From Gemmatimonadota bacterium (GTDB lineage Bacteria; Gemmatimonadota; Gemmatimonadetes; Gemmatimonadales; GWC2-71-9): 64,000 nt of DNA. Position numbers and translations under genes: made by a program. Shown here in pieces: positions 56,339-64,000 of the stretch. Where the stretch lies: contig QHVB01000024.1 in NCBI GenBank assembly GCA_003222195.1, forward strand, positions 124,001-188,000, given 5' to 3'. The notes below the pieces were generated by a model. That model saw nothing but the letters and a program-made list of their open reading frames with translations. It was not told the DNA's origin and ran no database searches. Position 1 is the stretch's first letter. Each line of letters begins with the position of its first letter.

Positions 56339-58208
56339 CTTGCAGTCGCCTGGCGACTGGCCGGTCTATGGCCGCGATCCTGGCGGCGCGCGGTTCTCGC
56401 CGCTGACACAGATCACGCGTGAGAACGTGGCGCAGCTGCACGTCGCCTGGACCTATCACACCGGTATCCCCGACATGTCGAGCATGTCGCACCGCCCGCC
56501 GGCCCTCGAGGTCACCCCGATCGTCGTCGCTGGTACCATGTACGTGATCACACCGACGGGGATCGTGGCGGCGCTCGATCCGGCGACCGGAACCGAGAAG
56601 TGGCGCTACGACGCTGGCGTGGACCCGCATCGCGGCTACGGCGACTTCGCGAGCCGCGGCGTCAGCTTCTGGCGGGATAGCCGCGCCGCCACCGGCGCGG
56701 CTTGCGCTAGACGAATCATTGCCGCGACGATCGACGCGCGGCTCGTCGCGCTCGACGCAGCAACGGGAAAGCCCTGCTCGAGCTTCGGCGCGGGCGGCAG
56801 CGTCGACTTGCGAAAGGGACTCCGGGTACCGCCAGACGAGTTTGCCTTCTACGAGGTCACATCGCCGCCCGCGATCGTGGGCGACCTCGTCATCACGGGC
56901 TCGGCGGTCGCGGACAACACCAATCTGGCGCCGGCGAGCGGCGAAGTGCGCGCATTCGATGCACGCACCGGGGCGCTCAAGTGGACGTTCGATCCCATAC
57001 CCCAGGACTCGACCGACCCGGCTTTCAAGACGTGGCAGAACGGCGCCGCACGGATCGTCGGCGCTGCCAACGTCTGGTCCGTCATTGTCGCCGATCCCGA
57101 GCGCGATCTCGTGTTCCTTCCCACGTCGAGTCCAGCACCAGATTACTTCGGCGGGATGCGCCTGGGCGAAGACCGCTACGCCAGCTCAATCGTGGCGTTG
57201 CGCGCCTCCACCGGAAAAGTCGTGTGGCATTTCCAGACCGTGCACCACGATCTCTGGGATTTCGACAACGCCGCGCCGCCCACACTCGTCACTGTGACGC
57301 ACGATGGCGCCAGGATCCCTGCAGTCATCCAGACCGGGAAGTCCGGGATGCTGTACATCCTGGACCGAACGACCGGGACGCCGATCTTCCCTGTGGAGGA
57401 GCGGCCGGTCCCGGCAAGCAGCGTCCCCGGCGAGGTCGCATCTCCGACGCAGCCCTTTACGGTTGCTACGCCGCCCCTCGTCCCGCTGCGGTATACCGCG
57501 GACGACGCCTGGGGGCCGACACCTGAGGCCAAGGCCGCCTGCCACGAGATCCTGGCGGCGCTGCGCAACGAGGGACCGTTTACGCCGCCCAGCATGCAGG
57601 GCACGATCTCACAGCCCGGCAACGTCGGCGGCGCCCATTGGGGCGGCGTGGCTATAGATGAAAGGCACGGGCTTGCCGTCGTGCCTGTCAATCGCGTCCC
57701 CGCCATGGTGCAGCTCTTCGTGGCGCACAGCTTCAACTACGACAGCTCAAAAACGGTGGATGCGGCACATGGCATGACGGACTTTGAGTACACCAACATG
57801 CGTGGCACGCCGTACCTCATGCGCCGGCGCATCATCCTGGGTCCCACTGGGCTGCCCTGCACGCCGCCACCGTTCGGCGCGCTGGTCGCGGTGAACCTCA
57901 GCACGGGCGGCATCGCCTGGAACGTCCCGCTGGGAACGATGGGAGGCAATCCGGGATCGCTGAACCTCGGCGGGCCGATCGTGACCGCCGGGGGAATTGT
58001 CTTCATCGGCGCGACGCTCGAGCACGCGATTCGCGCCTTCGACGTCGAGACGGGCCGCGAGCTGTGGAAGGCGGACTTGCCCGCGGGTGCGCGTGCCACA
58101 CCGATGACCTACCAGGCTGGCGGGAGGCAGTTCGTCGTCATCGCGGCGGGCGGCGGTGGTCCGTTCGGCGCGGGCGACGCCATCATCGCGTTTGCACTTC
58201 CGAAGTGA
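56313..58208 (+). CDS. PQQ-dependent dehydrogenase (quinoprotein)
   Basis: A 631-residue, eight-bladed quinoprotein: DWPVYGRDPGGARFSPLTQI, HVAWTYHTG, VTPIVVAGTMYVITPTGIVA, ALDPATGTEKWRYD, DLVITGSAVADN, VWHFQTVHHDLWDFDNAAPP and the closing FVVIAAGGGGPFG. It belongs to the glucose/alcohol dehydrogenase class and would oxidise a sugar or alcohol in the periplasm, passing electrons to quinone or cytochrome. There is no CxxCH heme site. Start ATG 56313 (GAGGG upstream) gives a short signal peptide (LTLLLVVSL). No PQQ biosynthesis genes are in the window. Confidence 0.9.
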   Translation: MLTLLLVVSLQSPGDWPVYGRDPGGARFSPLTQITRENVAQLHVAWTYHTGIPDMSSMSHRPPALEVTPIVVAGTMYVITPTGIVAALDPATGTEKWRYDAGVDPHRGYGDFASRGVSFWRDSRAATGAACARRIIAATIDARLVALDAATGKPCSSFGAGGSVDLRKGLRVPPDEFAFYEVTSPPAIVGDLVITGSAVADNTNLAPASGEVRAFDARTGALKWTFDPIPQDSTDPAFKTWQNGAARIVGAANVWSVIVADPERDLVFLPTSSPAPDYFGGMRLGEDRYASSIVALRASTGKVVWHFQTVHHDLWDFDNAAPPTLVTVTHDGARIPAVIQTGKSGMLYILDRTTGTPIFPVEERPVPASSVPGEVASPTQPFTVATPPLVPLRYTADDAWGPTPEAKAACHEILAALRNEGPFTPPSMQGTISQPGNVGGAHWGGVAIDERHGLAVVPVNRVPAMVQLFVAHSFNYDSSKTVDAAHGMTDFEYTNMRGTPYLMRRRIILGPTGLPCTPPPFGALVAVNLSTGGIAWNVPLGTMGGNPGSLNLGGPIVTAGGIVFIGATLEHAIRAFDVETGRELWKADLPAGARATPMTYQAGGRQFVVIAAGGGGPFGAGDAIIAFALPK

Positions 58209-58225
58209 GTAGCCTAACCTAGAGC

Positions 58226-59161
58226 GTGCCCCCCCCCCAGCCGATCATTGTCGATACAGACCCAGGGATCGACGACTGTCTCGCGATTCTCCTGGCCCTC
58301 AATTCTCCCGAGCTGGAAGTGCGCGGCATCTCGATCTCGTACGGCAACACCGTGGTCGAGAACGCCTACCGCAACGCCGTCGAAATCATTCGCAAAGTGA
58401 AGCACGCCGTGCGCGTTCCGCTCGGCATCGGCGCCCGCCGGCCGCTGAAACGCCAGCTCCACGTGGCGGCCGACACGCATGGTCCATCGGGCCTGGGGTA
58501 TGCCGACCTACCGCCCGCCGGCGTGATTCTCGATTACGTCCGGCCGCTCGAGCGCATGCTGGAGGCTCAGGGCCAGCCCGTCACCCTCGTCACGCTCGGC
58601 CCCGTCACCAGCCTGGCATTGGTGCTCCGCGCCAACCCGGCCCTCGTGCGGGAGAAAGTCAGCCGCCACGTCGCGATGATCGGCTCGATCGAAGCCGTGG
58701 GCACGCAGACGCGGTTCTCCGAGTTCAACGCCTGGTGCGATCCGGAAGCGCTCGCGACCGTGCTCGCCGCCGAGATCCCGACCGAAATGGTCGGGCTCGA
58801 CGTCACGCGCAAGATCGTGCTGAAGGCCAGCGAGATTGAGCGCCTCGCGAGCAGCTCACCCTGGCTGCACGACGCACTGCGATTCTATCTGGAGTTCCAC
58901 CGCAAACAGGAAGGACTCGACGGCGCGGTGATCAACGACGTCCTCGCGATCGCCTACCTGCTGCAACCCGATGTGCTCACGTTCAGCGACCTGCGACTCA
59001 CCGTCGATCTGTCCGACGGGCAAAGCCGCGGCAGAACGAAGCTCGACCCGAAGGGGTCGTTCACGCGCGTCGCGGTTGAAGTGCATCCACAGCCGGTGCG
59101 GCGGTTGCTGTTCGACCGCGTGCTGCCGGCGGGAGCGCTCGTCGAGGAGGCGCTGGCGTGA
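58226..59161 (+). CDS. Nucleoside hydrolase (IUNH family)
   Basis: A 311-residue enzyme. IIVDTDPGIDDCLAILLAL near residue 8 is the calcium-binding DTDPGxDD signature; VTLVTLGPVTSLALVLRANP, MIGSIEAVGTQTRFSEFNAWCDPEAL and VINDVLAIAYLLQP with its Asp complete the ribose-binding site. It hydrolyses N-glycosidic bonds of nucleosides, feeding ribose into metabolism. GTG 58226 is followed at once by a C10 tract (58229-58238) encoding MPPPQ, so slippage there would frameshift the gene. Its stop overlaps the next start (GTGA). Confidence 0.92.
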   Translation: MPPPQPIIVDTDPGIDDCLAILLALNSPELEVRGISISYGNTVVENAYRNAVEIIRKVKHAVRVPLGIGARRPLKRQLHVAADTHGPSGLGYADLPPAGVILDYVRPLERMLEAQGQPVTLVTLGPVTSLALVLRANPALVREKVSRHVAMIGSIEAVGTQTRFSEFNAWCDPEALATVLAAEIPTEMVGLDVTRKIVLKASEIERLASSSPWLHDALRFYLEFHRKQEGLDGAVINDVLAIAYLLQPDVLTFSDLRLTVDLSDGQSRGRTKLDPKGSFTRVAVEVHPQPVRRLLFDRVLPAGALVEEALA

Positions 59162-60123
59162 CGATTCCGCGAAAGGTTGCGGTGATCGGTGCCGGAGACA
59201 TCGGCGTGGGTTGGGCGGCGTTGTGCGCCTCGGCCGGGTGGCCCGTCGCGATTTTCGACTTGAACCCGGCGACCATGGAACGCGCGTCGGTCGAAGTCGA
59301 GCGGCGCACGCGCGCGCTTGTGGCCCTCGATCGCGCGCCTGAGAGCATCGTCGAACGAGGCCTCACAGAGCTGGTTCGGACAGAATTTCTCTCCGAAGCA
59401 ATTCAGGACGCCGACTGGATCATCGAGGCGATTCACGAAGACGTGCTGGCGAAGCAAAAGCTCCTCGCCGCCATTGAACCGCTCGCGGGTGACGACGCGC
59501 TCATCAGCTCCTCATCGAGCGGCCTCCCCCCGACGGAGATCTTCGGCAGGATGCGCCGGCTCGACCGCTGCCTCGTGACCCACCCGCTGAATCCACCGGA
59601 GCTCATTCCGATTGTCGAGGTCGTGCCGGAGGGTCGTACATCAGCCGCCAGCATGAATCGCGCAGTGGAGTATCTGCGCTCCCTGGGCCGCTTCCCGATC
59701 GTCCTCAAGAAGTCGATCCCGGGTTACGTCGTCGGACGCGTATCCGCTGCGGTATGGCGGGAATGCATCGACTTGGTCCTGCGCGGCGTGATCAGCGTGG
59801 ACGATCTCGACCGCGCGGTGTCGCTCGGTCCGGCGATCGGCTGGGCCGCGGCCGGCCCCCACCTCACCTACCATTTGGCGGCGGGGGAGGGCGGCATCCG
59901 CAGCTTCACGCAGCACTTGCTGGCGAGCTTCGAGAGCTGGTGGCAGCAGCTCGCGCACTGGGCGCAGCTCGATCCCGAGCAGCAGCGGGCGCTGATACAG
60001 TCGATCGAACGGGCCTACAAAGGGAAGGTCGAGTTCCTGCGGGAGGCGCGAGATCGCCGTCTCAGCGCGATTCTCAAGGGCCTGGAGCAGGCGCGCGCAC
60101 CATCAGGATCGGAATCCGGCTGA
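59158..60123 (+). CDS. 3-hydroxyacyl-CoA dehydrogenase-type NAD enzyme
   Basis: A 321-residue dehydrogenase with an N-terminal Rossmann fold (KVAVIGAGDIGVGWAALCAS, GxGxxG) and the HPLNPPELIPIVEVV substrate loop, then a helical C-terminal domain. Size and the single fold set resemble L-gulonate/carnitine 3-dehydrogenase (lambda-crystallin group) more than the fatty-acid enzyme, whose sites are longer. A hydroxy-acid from sugar or pentose breakdown is a possible substrate, which would fit the nucleoside hydrolase it is coupled to, but this is inference. GTG 59158 overlaps the upstream stop; the 3' end overlaps the convergent usp gene by 50 bases. Confidence 0.85.
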   Translation: MTIPRKVAVIGAGDIGVGWAALCASAGWPVAIFDLNPATMERASVEVERRTRALVALDRAPESIVERGLTELVRTEFLSEAIQDADWIIEAIHEDVLAKQKLLAAIEPLAGDDALISSSSSGLPPTEIFGRMRRLDRCLVTHPLNPPELIPIVEVVPEGRTSAASMNRAVEYLRSLGRFPIVLKKSIPGYVVGRVSAAVWRECIDLVLRGVISVDDLDRAVSLGPAIGWAAAGPHLTYHLAAGEGGIRSFTQHLLASFESWWQQLAHWAQLDPEQQRALIQSIERAYKGKVEFLREARDRRLSAILKGLEQARAPSGSESG

Positions 60124-60508
60124 CGTGTCGCAATGCTGTCGCGGTGGTGCCATGAACCACGTCGCTCAGCAAGGAGTGCCCATGGGTCGCCATCGCGATT
60201 AAGTCGACCCCCTCCCGCTCGGCCGTCGCCGCGATTTCCTTCGCCGGATCACCGGCTGCCAGTACCGCGTCCACGTCGATCCCCGCCTGCCGCAGCTCCT
60301 GCGACACCCGCTCCAGATAGGCACGGTCTTCCTTCATCTCCTGCGACTCGCGCAGGTTGAGCTGCTCCATGTTACGCGCCGCCCACCCATCCGCGACGTG
60401 CAACAGCAGCAGCTCGGCGCCGAGCAGCTTTGCCAGCTCGCGAACGTGCTTGAGAATGGCGGCGTCGGCCGGGCCGTTTTCGAGCGGCACGAGGATGCGC
60501 TTGTACAT
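60074..60508 (-). CDS. uspA: Universal stress protein UspA family
   Basis: A 144-residue protein with [22 protein letters not shown] at the start, DVDAVLAAGDPAKEIAATAE, and DLIAMATHGHSLLSDVVHGTTATALRHVSRIPILMV, the nucleotide-binding Gly/Ser/Thr-rich loop of ATP-binding Usp proteins. It is expected to aid survival under stress or starvation. ATG 60508 overlaps the mntH stop (TGATG), so it is cotranscribed with the manganese transporter and its regulator; a TTG one codon earlier is also possible. Confidence 0.9.
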   Translation of the reverse strand: MYKRILVPLENGPADAAILKHVRELAKLLGAELLLLHVADGWAARNMEQLNLRESQEMKEDRAYLERVSQELRQAGIDVDAVLAAGDPAKEIAATAEREGVDLIAMATHGHSLLSDVVHGTTATALRHVSRIPILMVRAPAPGP

Positions 60509-61848
60509 CAACCGACCCAGCCGGCGAAGACCCGCACCAGCAGGTACGCGTTCAGGGTCGCGATGAAGACCGCGACGATGTAGGCCAGGAGTTTTAGCCA
60601 GGTGGGATTCACAAACTCACCCATCTTCAGGCGGTCTGAAGTGAACATCACGAGCGGGAAGACGGCGAACGAGAGCTGCAGACTCAGGATCACCTGGCTG
60701 AGGATCAGGAGTTGGGCAGTGCCGTGCTCTCCGAAGAAAATAGCGGTCAGCGCCGCGGGCACAATCGCGATCAAGCGCGTGATCAGCCGTCTGAGCCAGG
60801 GCCGGATCCGGATGTTCAAGAATCCTTCCATCACGATCTGGCCCGCCAGCGTTCCAGTCAGGGTGGAGTTCTGACCCGATGCCAGCAGCGCGAAGGCGAA
60901 CACCGCGCTCGCGCCGGTGACGCCGAGCAGCGGCGTCAGGAGGCGGTAGGCATCCTGGATCTCCGCGACGCCCGTTGCCCCCGCGCGATGGAACGTCGCC
61001 GCGGCGACGATGAGGATCGCCGCGTTGATGAAAAGCGCGAACGAGAGCGCGACCGTCGAATCGATGAACGCGAACTTCACCGCCTCCCGTTTCCCCGCGT
61101 CGGTTTCCTCGTAACTCCGAGTCTGCACGACCGACGAGTGGAGATAAAGGTTGTGCGGCATCACGGTGGCACCGAGGATGCCGATTGCGATGTACAGTTT
61201 GTCTGGGTCTTTGAGAATCGATGCGCTCGGGATGAATCCCGCGAACACCGCGCCGGTATCGGGCTTGGAGATGAGAATCTCGAACAGGAAGCAGCCGGCG
61301 ATCGTCGCGATCAGCGCGATGACCAGCCCTTCCAGTAAGCGGAATCCCTTATGCTGCATGTAGAGCACGATCAACACGTCGAGCGACGTGATGACGATCC
61401 CCCACGCGAGCGGGATGCCGAACAGCAGGTTCAAGGCGATCGCCGAGCCGATGACTTCGGCGAGATCGCAGGCGGCGATCGCAATCTCGCAGATCACCCA
61501 CAGAAAGAACGAGACTGGTTTCGAGTAGTGATCGCGGCACGCCTGTGCCAGATCGCGGCCGCTCACGATGCCGAGCTTCGCGGCAAGACCCTGTAGCAGA
61601 ATCGCCATCAGATTGGACAGCAGGATGACGGTCAGCAGTGTGTAGCCGAAGCGCGCACCGCCCGCGAGATCGGTCGCCCAGTTGCCGGGATCCATGTACC
61701 CGACCGCGACGAGGTAGCCAGGCCCCGCGAACGCGAGCGCTTTCTTCCACCATGCGCCGGGTTTGACCGGCACGGTGCGGTACGCTTCGGCGAGACTCGG
61801 CGTCAGCCGCGGGTGTCGCCAGCCGGTATCGAGAACGCTATTCGCCAT
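60508..61848 (-). CDS. mntH: Nramp-family divalent metal transporter (MntH-like)
   Basis: A 446-residue proton-coupled metal transporter with eleven or so helices. [19 protein letters not shown] is the Nramp helix-1 DPGN signature and [18 protein letters not shown] the helix-6 metal-binding MPH motif, so Mn2+ or Fe2+ uptake across the inner membrane is expected. It overlaps the 3' end of the DtxR-type regulator gene by 11 bases (61838-61848), and usp overlaps its stop. Regulation by metal through the upstream operator is inferred from the layout. Confidence 0.93.
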   Translation of the reverse strand: MANSVLDTGWRHPRLTPSLAEAYRTVPVKPGAWWKKALAFAGPGYLVAVGYMDPGNWATDLAGGARFGYTLLTVILLSNLMAILLQGLAAKLGIVSGRDLAQACRDHYSKPVSFFLWVICEIAIAACDLAEVIGSAIALNLLFGIPLAWGIVITSLDVLIVLYMQHKGFRLLEGLVIALIATIAGCFLFEILISKPDTGAVFAGFIPSASILKDPDKLYIAIGILGATVMPHNLYLHSSVVQTRSYEETDAGKREAVKFAFIDSTVALSFALFINAAILIVAAATFHRAGATGVAEIQDAYRLLTPLLGVTGASAVFAFALLASGQNSTLTGTLAGQIVMEGFLNIRIRPWLRRLITRLIAIVPAALTAIFFGEHGTAQLLILSQVILSLQLSFAVFPLVMFTSDRLKMGEFVNPTWLKLLAYIVAVFIATLNAYLLVRVFAGWVG

Positions 61849-62536
61849 CGCTGGACCTGCAGAACAGCAACAACGCGAGCTCCTGGCCGACGACGCGCGT
61901 CGTGCCGTCGCCCAGCCTCACGATCGTGGGGCCGTTGAACGGCTGCCGGTCGATCACCGTGAGGCGCACGCCCGGCGTCAGCCCCTGCTCGGCGAGATAA
62001 TGCAGGCGCGCCGGATGCTCGTCGCCGACTTCCTGCAGCACCAAGCTGCTGCCGACCTCGCTCTCGGCGAGTGGGACAAGCTCCGCTTCTTCGATCTCCC
62101 CCGCCGCCGTCGGAATCGGCGCCCCGTGAGGGTCGTAGCGAGGCTCGCCGAGCGCATCCGCCATCCGCTCGATCAATTTTTCGGACACGGCATGCTCCAA
62201 GCGCTCGGCTTCGACGTGCACGTCACCCCAGTCGTAACCGAGTTTGCTCGTGAGATACGATTCGAGAATGCGGTGCCGGCGGATCATCTGGAGTGCGGCG
62301 CGGCGGCCTTGCGGGGTGAGCTGCACGCCGCGATAAGGCACGTGCTCGATGAGTCCCGTTTCGGACAGCCGCTTCATCATGCCACTCACGGATGGAGGGG
62401 CGACGTCGAGCATCTCCGCGATGTCGCTGGTCGTCGCGAAACCGCCTTGACTGGTGAGGTGGAAAACGGACTTCAGGTAGTCTTCGACGGACCGCGTGAG
62501 GGATGGGGGCGGCTGCGGCGAACGAATCGTGTTCAA
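61838..62536 (-). CDS. mntR: DtxR/MntR-family metal-dependent repressor
   Basis: A 232-residue regulator: winged-helix DNA-binding domain ([42 protein letters not shown]), dimerisation/metal domain ([34 protein letters not shown], with Glu and His ligands) and a C-terminal SH3/FeoA-like domain ([17 protein letters not shown]). The three-domain build is of the DtxR/IdeR type. TTG 62536 is the start, with GGAGAG a few bases before it. The gene heads the mntR-mntH-usp operon and its promoter carries an operator-like palindrome, so it probably represses its own operon when Mn or Fe is plentiful. Confidence 0.93.
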   Translation of the reverse strand: MNTIRSPQPPPSLTRSVEDYLKSVFHLTSQGGFATTSDIAEMLDVAPPSVSGMMKRLSETGLIEHVPYRGVQLTPQGRRAALQMIRRHRILESYLTSKLGYDWGDVHVEAERLEHAVSEKLIERMADALGEPRYDPHGAPIPTAAGEIEEAELVPLAESEVGSSLVLQEVGDEHPARLHYLAEQGLTPGVRLTVIDRQPFNGPTIVRLGDGTTRVVGQELALLLFCRSSDGE

Positions 62537-62576
62537 GGAGCTCTCCAGGTCAAAGCCCTGTCAACGAGACAGTGCA

Positions 62577-62607
62577 TTAGCCTAGACTAAATTTCAACTA
62601 TTGTCAA
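62577..62607 (-). promoter_or_regulatory. mntR promoter with DtxR-type operator palindrome
   Basis: On the minus strand TTGACA (62607-62602) is followed after 17 bases by TAGGCT as -10. The palindrome TTAGCCTAGACTAA (62577-62590; 12 of 14 positions symmetric, core TTAG-CTAG-CTAA) overlaps this -10, resembling DtxR/IdeR boxes. Bound repressor would block the operon. Confidence 0.65.
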
Positions 62608-62630
62608 GCGAACATGTGGATTTTGTATAC

Positions 62631-63209
62631 CTAAGAAACTAAGCTAATTAACGGTGTCAGAATGCGCTCGCTCATCCCCCAAATGGTATGATCGCCCAGC
62701 CTATATGCAGGAAGTACCCGTCGGGGGATGCCAGGATGATCGACGACGATCTCCCCGAGCACCCCCGAGGCCTGGAGAGCCCGGAAGGACACCCAGAAGG
62801 CGTCTTGGACCTCGGCACTGACCACAATACGTGGACGCGAGGTCAACGCGAGTACAAATGGTCGGACGACGACGGGCGGGAGAACGGGAGTCCGCGGGTA
62901 CAGGTCGTCCAGGACGCCGAGGCGTTCGGCGCCCGACAGGTCGACGCCGACTTCTTCGCCCGTTTCGCGGATGGCCGTCGCCAGCAGGTCGACATCCCCG
63001 GGATCGCGCCGTCCGCCGGGGAATGCGATCTGCCCCGACCAGGTGTCACCGGCGCGCACGGCCCGGTGGATGAACAATGCTTCCAACCCTTCGTCACCGT
63101 CGTGCAGGATGACGGCGACCGCAGCGGCAATCATCCCCTTTTCGAACGGAATTTCAACGGGCCGGTAGTCGCGCAGCTTGCGACGCGCTGCTTCCAGCGT
63201 GGCAGTCAC
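62631..63209 (-). CDS. Nudix hydrolase, CoA-pyrophosphatase-like
   Basis: A 192-residue enzyme with the extended CoAse Nudix box: IAFPGGRRDPGDVDLLATAI and RETGEEVGVDL, where REXXEE is intact. Such enzymes cut CoA or nucleotide diphosphates at the pyrophosphate. The earlier part (IAAAVAVILHDGDEGLEALFIHRAV) and VVRPFVLALTSRP with VQDAFWVSFRAL are typical of NUDT7/8-type proteins. ATG 63209 lies 29 bases after the stop of the FabL-like reductase gene; the gap is filled by heptamer repeats. Its last codons contain two CTTAG motifs that should not be mistaken for an operator. Confidence 0.9.
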   Translation of the reverse strand: MTATLEAARRKLRDYRPVEIPFEKGMIAAAVAVILHDGDEGLEALFIHRAVRAGDTWSGQIAFPGGRRDPGDVDLLATAIRETGEEVGVDLSGAERLGVLDDLYPRTPVLPPVVVRPFVLALTSRPRIVVSAEVQDAFWVSFRALQASGVLGEIVVDHPGIPRRVLPAYRLGDHTIWGMSERILTPLISLVS

Positions 63210-63212
63210 CCT

Positions 63213-63240
63213 GGCTCCCGACTCCTAACTCCCAGCTCCT
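63213..63240. repeat. Heptamer repeat between reductase and Nudix genes
   Basis: Four 7-base units (GGCTCCC, GACTCCT, AACTCCC, AGCTCCT) fill the short gap between the two minus-strand genes. They are of the same type as the GACTCCC/GGCTCCG run at 24070-24104. Confidence 0.7.
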
Positions 63241-64000
63241 AAGCCGACACCTCCTCGCCGCCGTCCACGTTGATCACGTTGCCGGTGATCCAGTCGGCGC
63301 CGGGGTGGGACAGCGCCACGATCGCGCCGCCGAGGTCGGCGGGTGTCGTGAGCCGGTGGTGCGGGTTTCGTTGTGTGGCGATCTCGACGAGCTTCTCGTT
63401 GCCGGGAATCTTGCGGAGCGCCGGCGTGTCGGTCACGCCGCCGCGCAGCGCGTTGACCGTGATCTCATAGGGCGCAAGCTCGAGCGCGAGCTGCCGGGTG
63501 TGGGATTCGAGTGCCGCTTTTGCTGCGGAGACCGCGCCGTAGGTGGCGAAGACGCGCGTCGAGCCCGATGACGTCATCGAAAAGATCCGGCCGCCCCTCC
63601 CCATGAGCCCCTGCTTCACGACGCCTTGCGCCCAGTACACGAGCGAGTGGGCCATCACGTCGAGCGTCATATCGATATTGGGTTTGTTCAGGACATCGAC
63701 CCCGATGTAGGGCTTCAGCGTCCCGAACGCGAGCGAGTGCAGCAGCACGGCGATGTTCAACTGCTGCTTCGCCAGCTCGGCGAGGACCTCGTTCCGTTTT
63801 TCCTCGTCGGCCGCGTTGATGTTGAAGTACTGCGTCTTGCGGCCGAGTTGCTCGATGTCCTTGCGAATCTGGGCGACGTGCTCGAGGCCCGCCTTGCGGT
63901 CGAGGTGCACCCCGACGATGTCATAACCCGCCTGCGCGAGCGCGCGTGCAGCGCCCTCGCCGAAGCCGCTCGACGCTCCGAGGATGAGCGCCCATTTCGA
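63239..64000 (-). CDS. Enoyl-ACP reductase (FabL-like SDR), 5' end off the window
   Basis: 254 codons run to the right edge; the N-terminus is missing by only a few residues, because the Rossmann motif LILGASSGFGEGAARALA is already in view. The catalytic pair is Tyr-x6-Lys (TYGAVSAAKAA), the spacing of FabI/FabL enoyl reductases rather than ordinary SDRs with Tyr-x3-Lys. IAVLLHSLAFGTLKPYIG and LELAPYEITVNALRGGVTDTPALRKI follow, ending WITGNVINVDGG. It likely reduces enoyl-ACP in fatty-acid synthesis using NAD(P)H. Confidence 0.9.
   Translation of the reverse strand, partial: SKWALILGASSGFGEGAARALAQAGYDIVGVHLDRKAGLEHVAQIRKDIEQLGRKTQYFNINAADEEKRNEVLAELAKQQLNIAVLLHSLAFGTLKPYIGVDVLNKPNIDMTLDVMAHSLVYWAQGVVKQGLMGRGGRIFSMTSSGSTRVFATYGAVSAAKAALESHTRQLALELAPYEITVNALRGGVTDTPALRKIPGNEKLVEIATQRNPHHRLTTPADLGGAIVALSHPGADWITGNVINVDGGEEVSA

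Noticed and set aside
62629-62652. Second CTAAG-rich site that looks like another DtxR box
   Set aside because: It forms the last codons of the Nudix gene (LISLVS stop), has poor symmetry and no promoter beside it.

Overview
The window is GC-rich (clearly above 60 percent by eye) and gene-dense, with many 4-base start/stop overlaps and no gene-free stretch above 300 bases. Two SusC/SusD pairs, another TonB-dependent receptor, many lipobox signal peptides, three giant FG-GAP/ASPIC (CRTAC1-like) lipoproteins and many secreted glycoside hydrolases indicate a Gram-negative carbohydrate degrader. The family mix fits Gemmatimonadota best. That is inference: no rRNA or other phylogenetic marker is present. 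No tRNA, CRISPR array, complete mobile element or phage gene was seen.

Layout. 1-1822: a partial nitrilase diverges from a fluoride riboswitch, crcB channel and DUF190 gene. 1773-3575: an APC permease and a 5'-truncated outer-membrane barrel gene. 3604-8977 (minus): secreted (alpha/alpha)6-type glycosidase, SGLT-like symporter, lipoprotein trehalase. 9091-17521: SusC, SusD, CRTAC1-like protein. 17333-23607: a lone TonB-plug lipoprotein, then GH97 alpha-glucosidase overlapping a three-gene cassette of asparagine-synthetase-like enzyme, radical SAM enzyme and FAD halogenase-like oxidoreductase. 23579-30350: two more CRTAC1-like giants, divergent. 30324-31234: a CMD/AhpD pair whose second gene is best read as a selenoprotein (in-frame TGA at the second Cys of CxxC plus a SECIS-like hairpin).

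31349-42169: SusC, SusD, alpha-amylase, penicillin-acylase-like Ntn hydrolase and a GH5-like glycanase in one tight operon; a retropepsin-like protease follows. 42563-49089 (minus): GH3, GH13, aldose epimerase, SSS symporter and a small membrane protein. 49225-54085: TonB receptor, glucoamylase-family lipoprotein, DUF442-type phosphatase-like protein. 54134-60123: SnoaL-like protein, a small Cys-containing secreted protein, a redoxin lipoprotein, PQQ dehydrogenase, nucleoside hydrolase and a hydroxyacyl-CoA-dehydrogenase-type enzyme. 60074-62536: usp, mntH and a DtxR/MntR regulator with an operator-like palindrome on its promoter. 62631-64000: Nudix hydrolase and a partial FabL-like reductase.

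Together, most of 3.6-54 kb reads as a large alpha-glucan, oligoglucoside and trehalose utilisation region: extracellular amylases, TonB-dependent import, periplasmic GH97, GH3 and trehalase, then sodium-coupled sugar uptake. The most unusual items are the Sec-type AhpD, the cassette at 19882-23607, non-standard start codons at coupled junctions, a galM gene ending in a TonB-plug-like tail, and recurring 7/8-bp tandem repeats and GC palindromes inside signal peptides and linkers.
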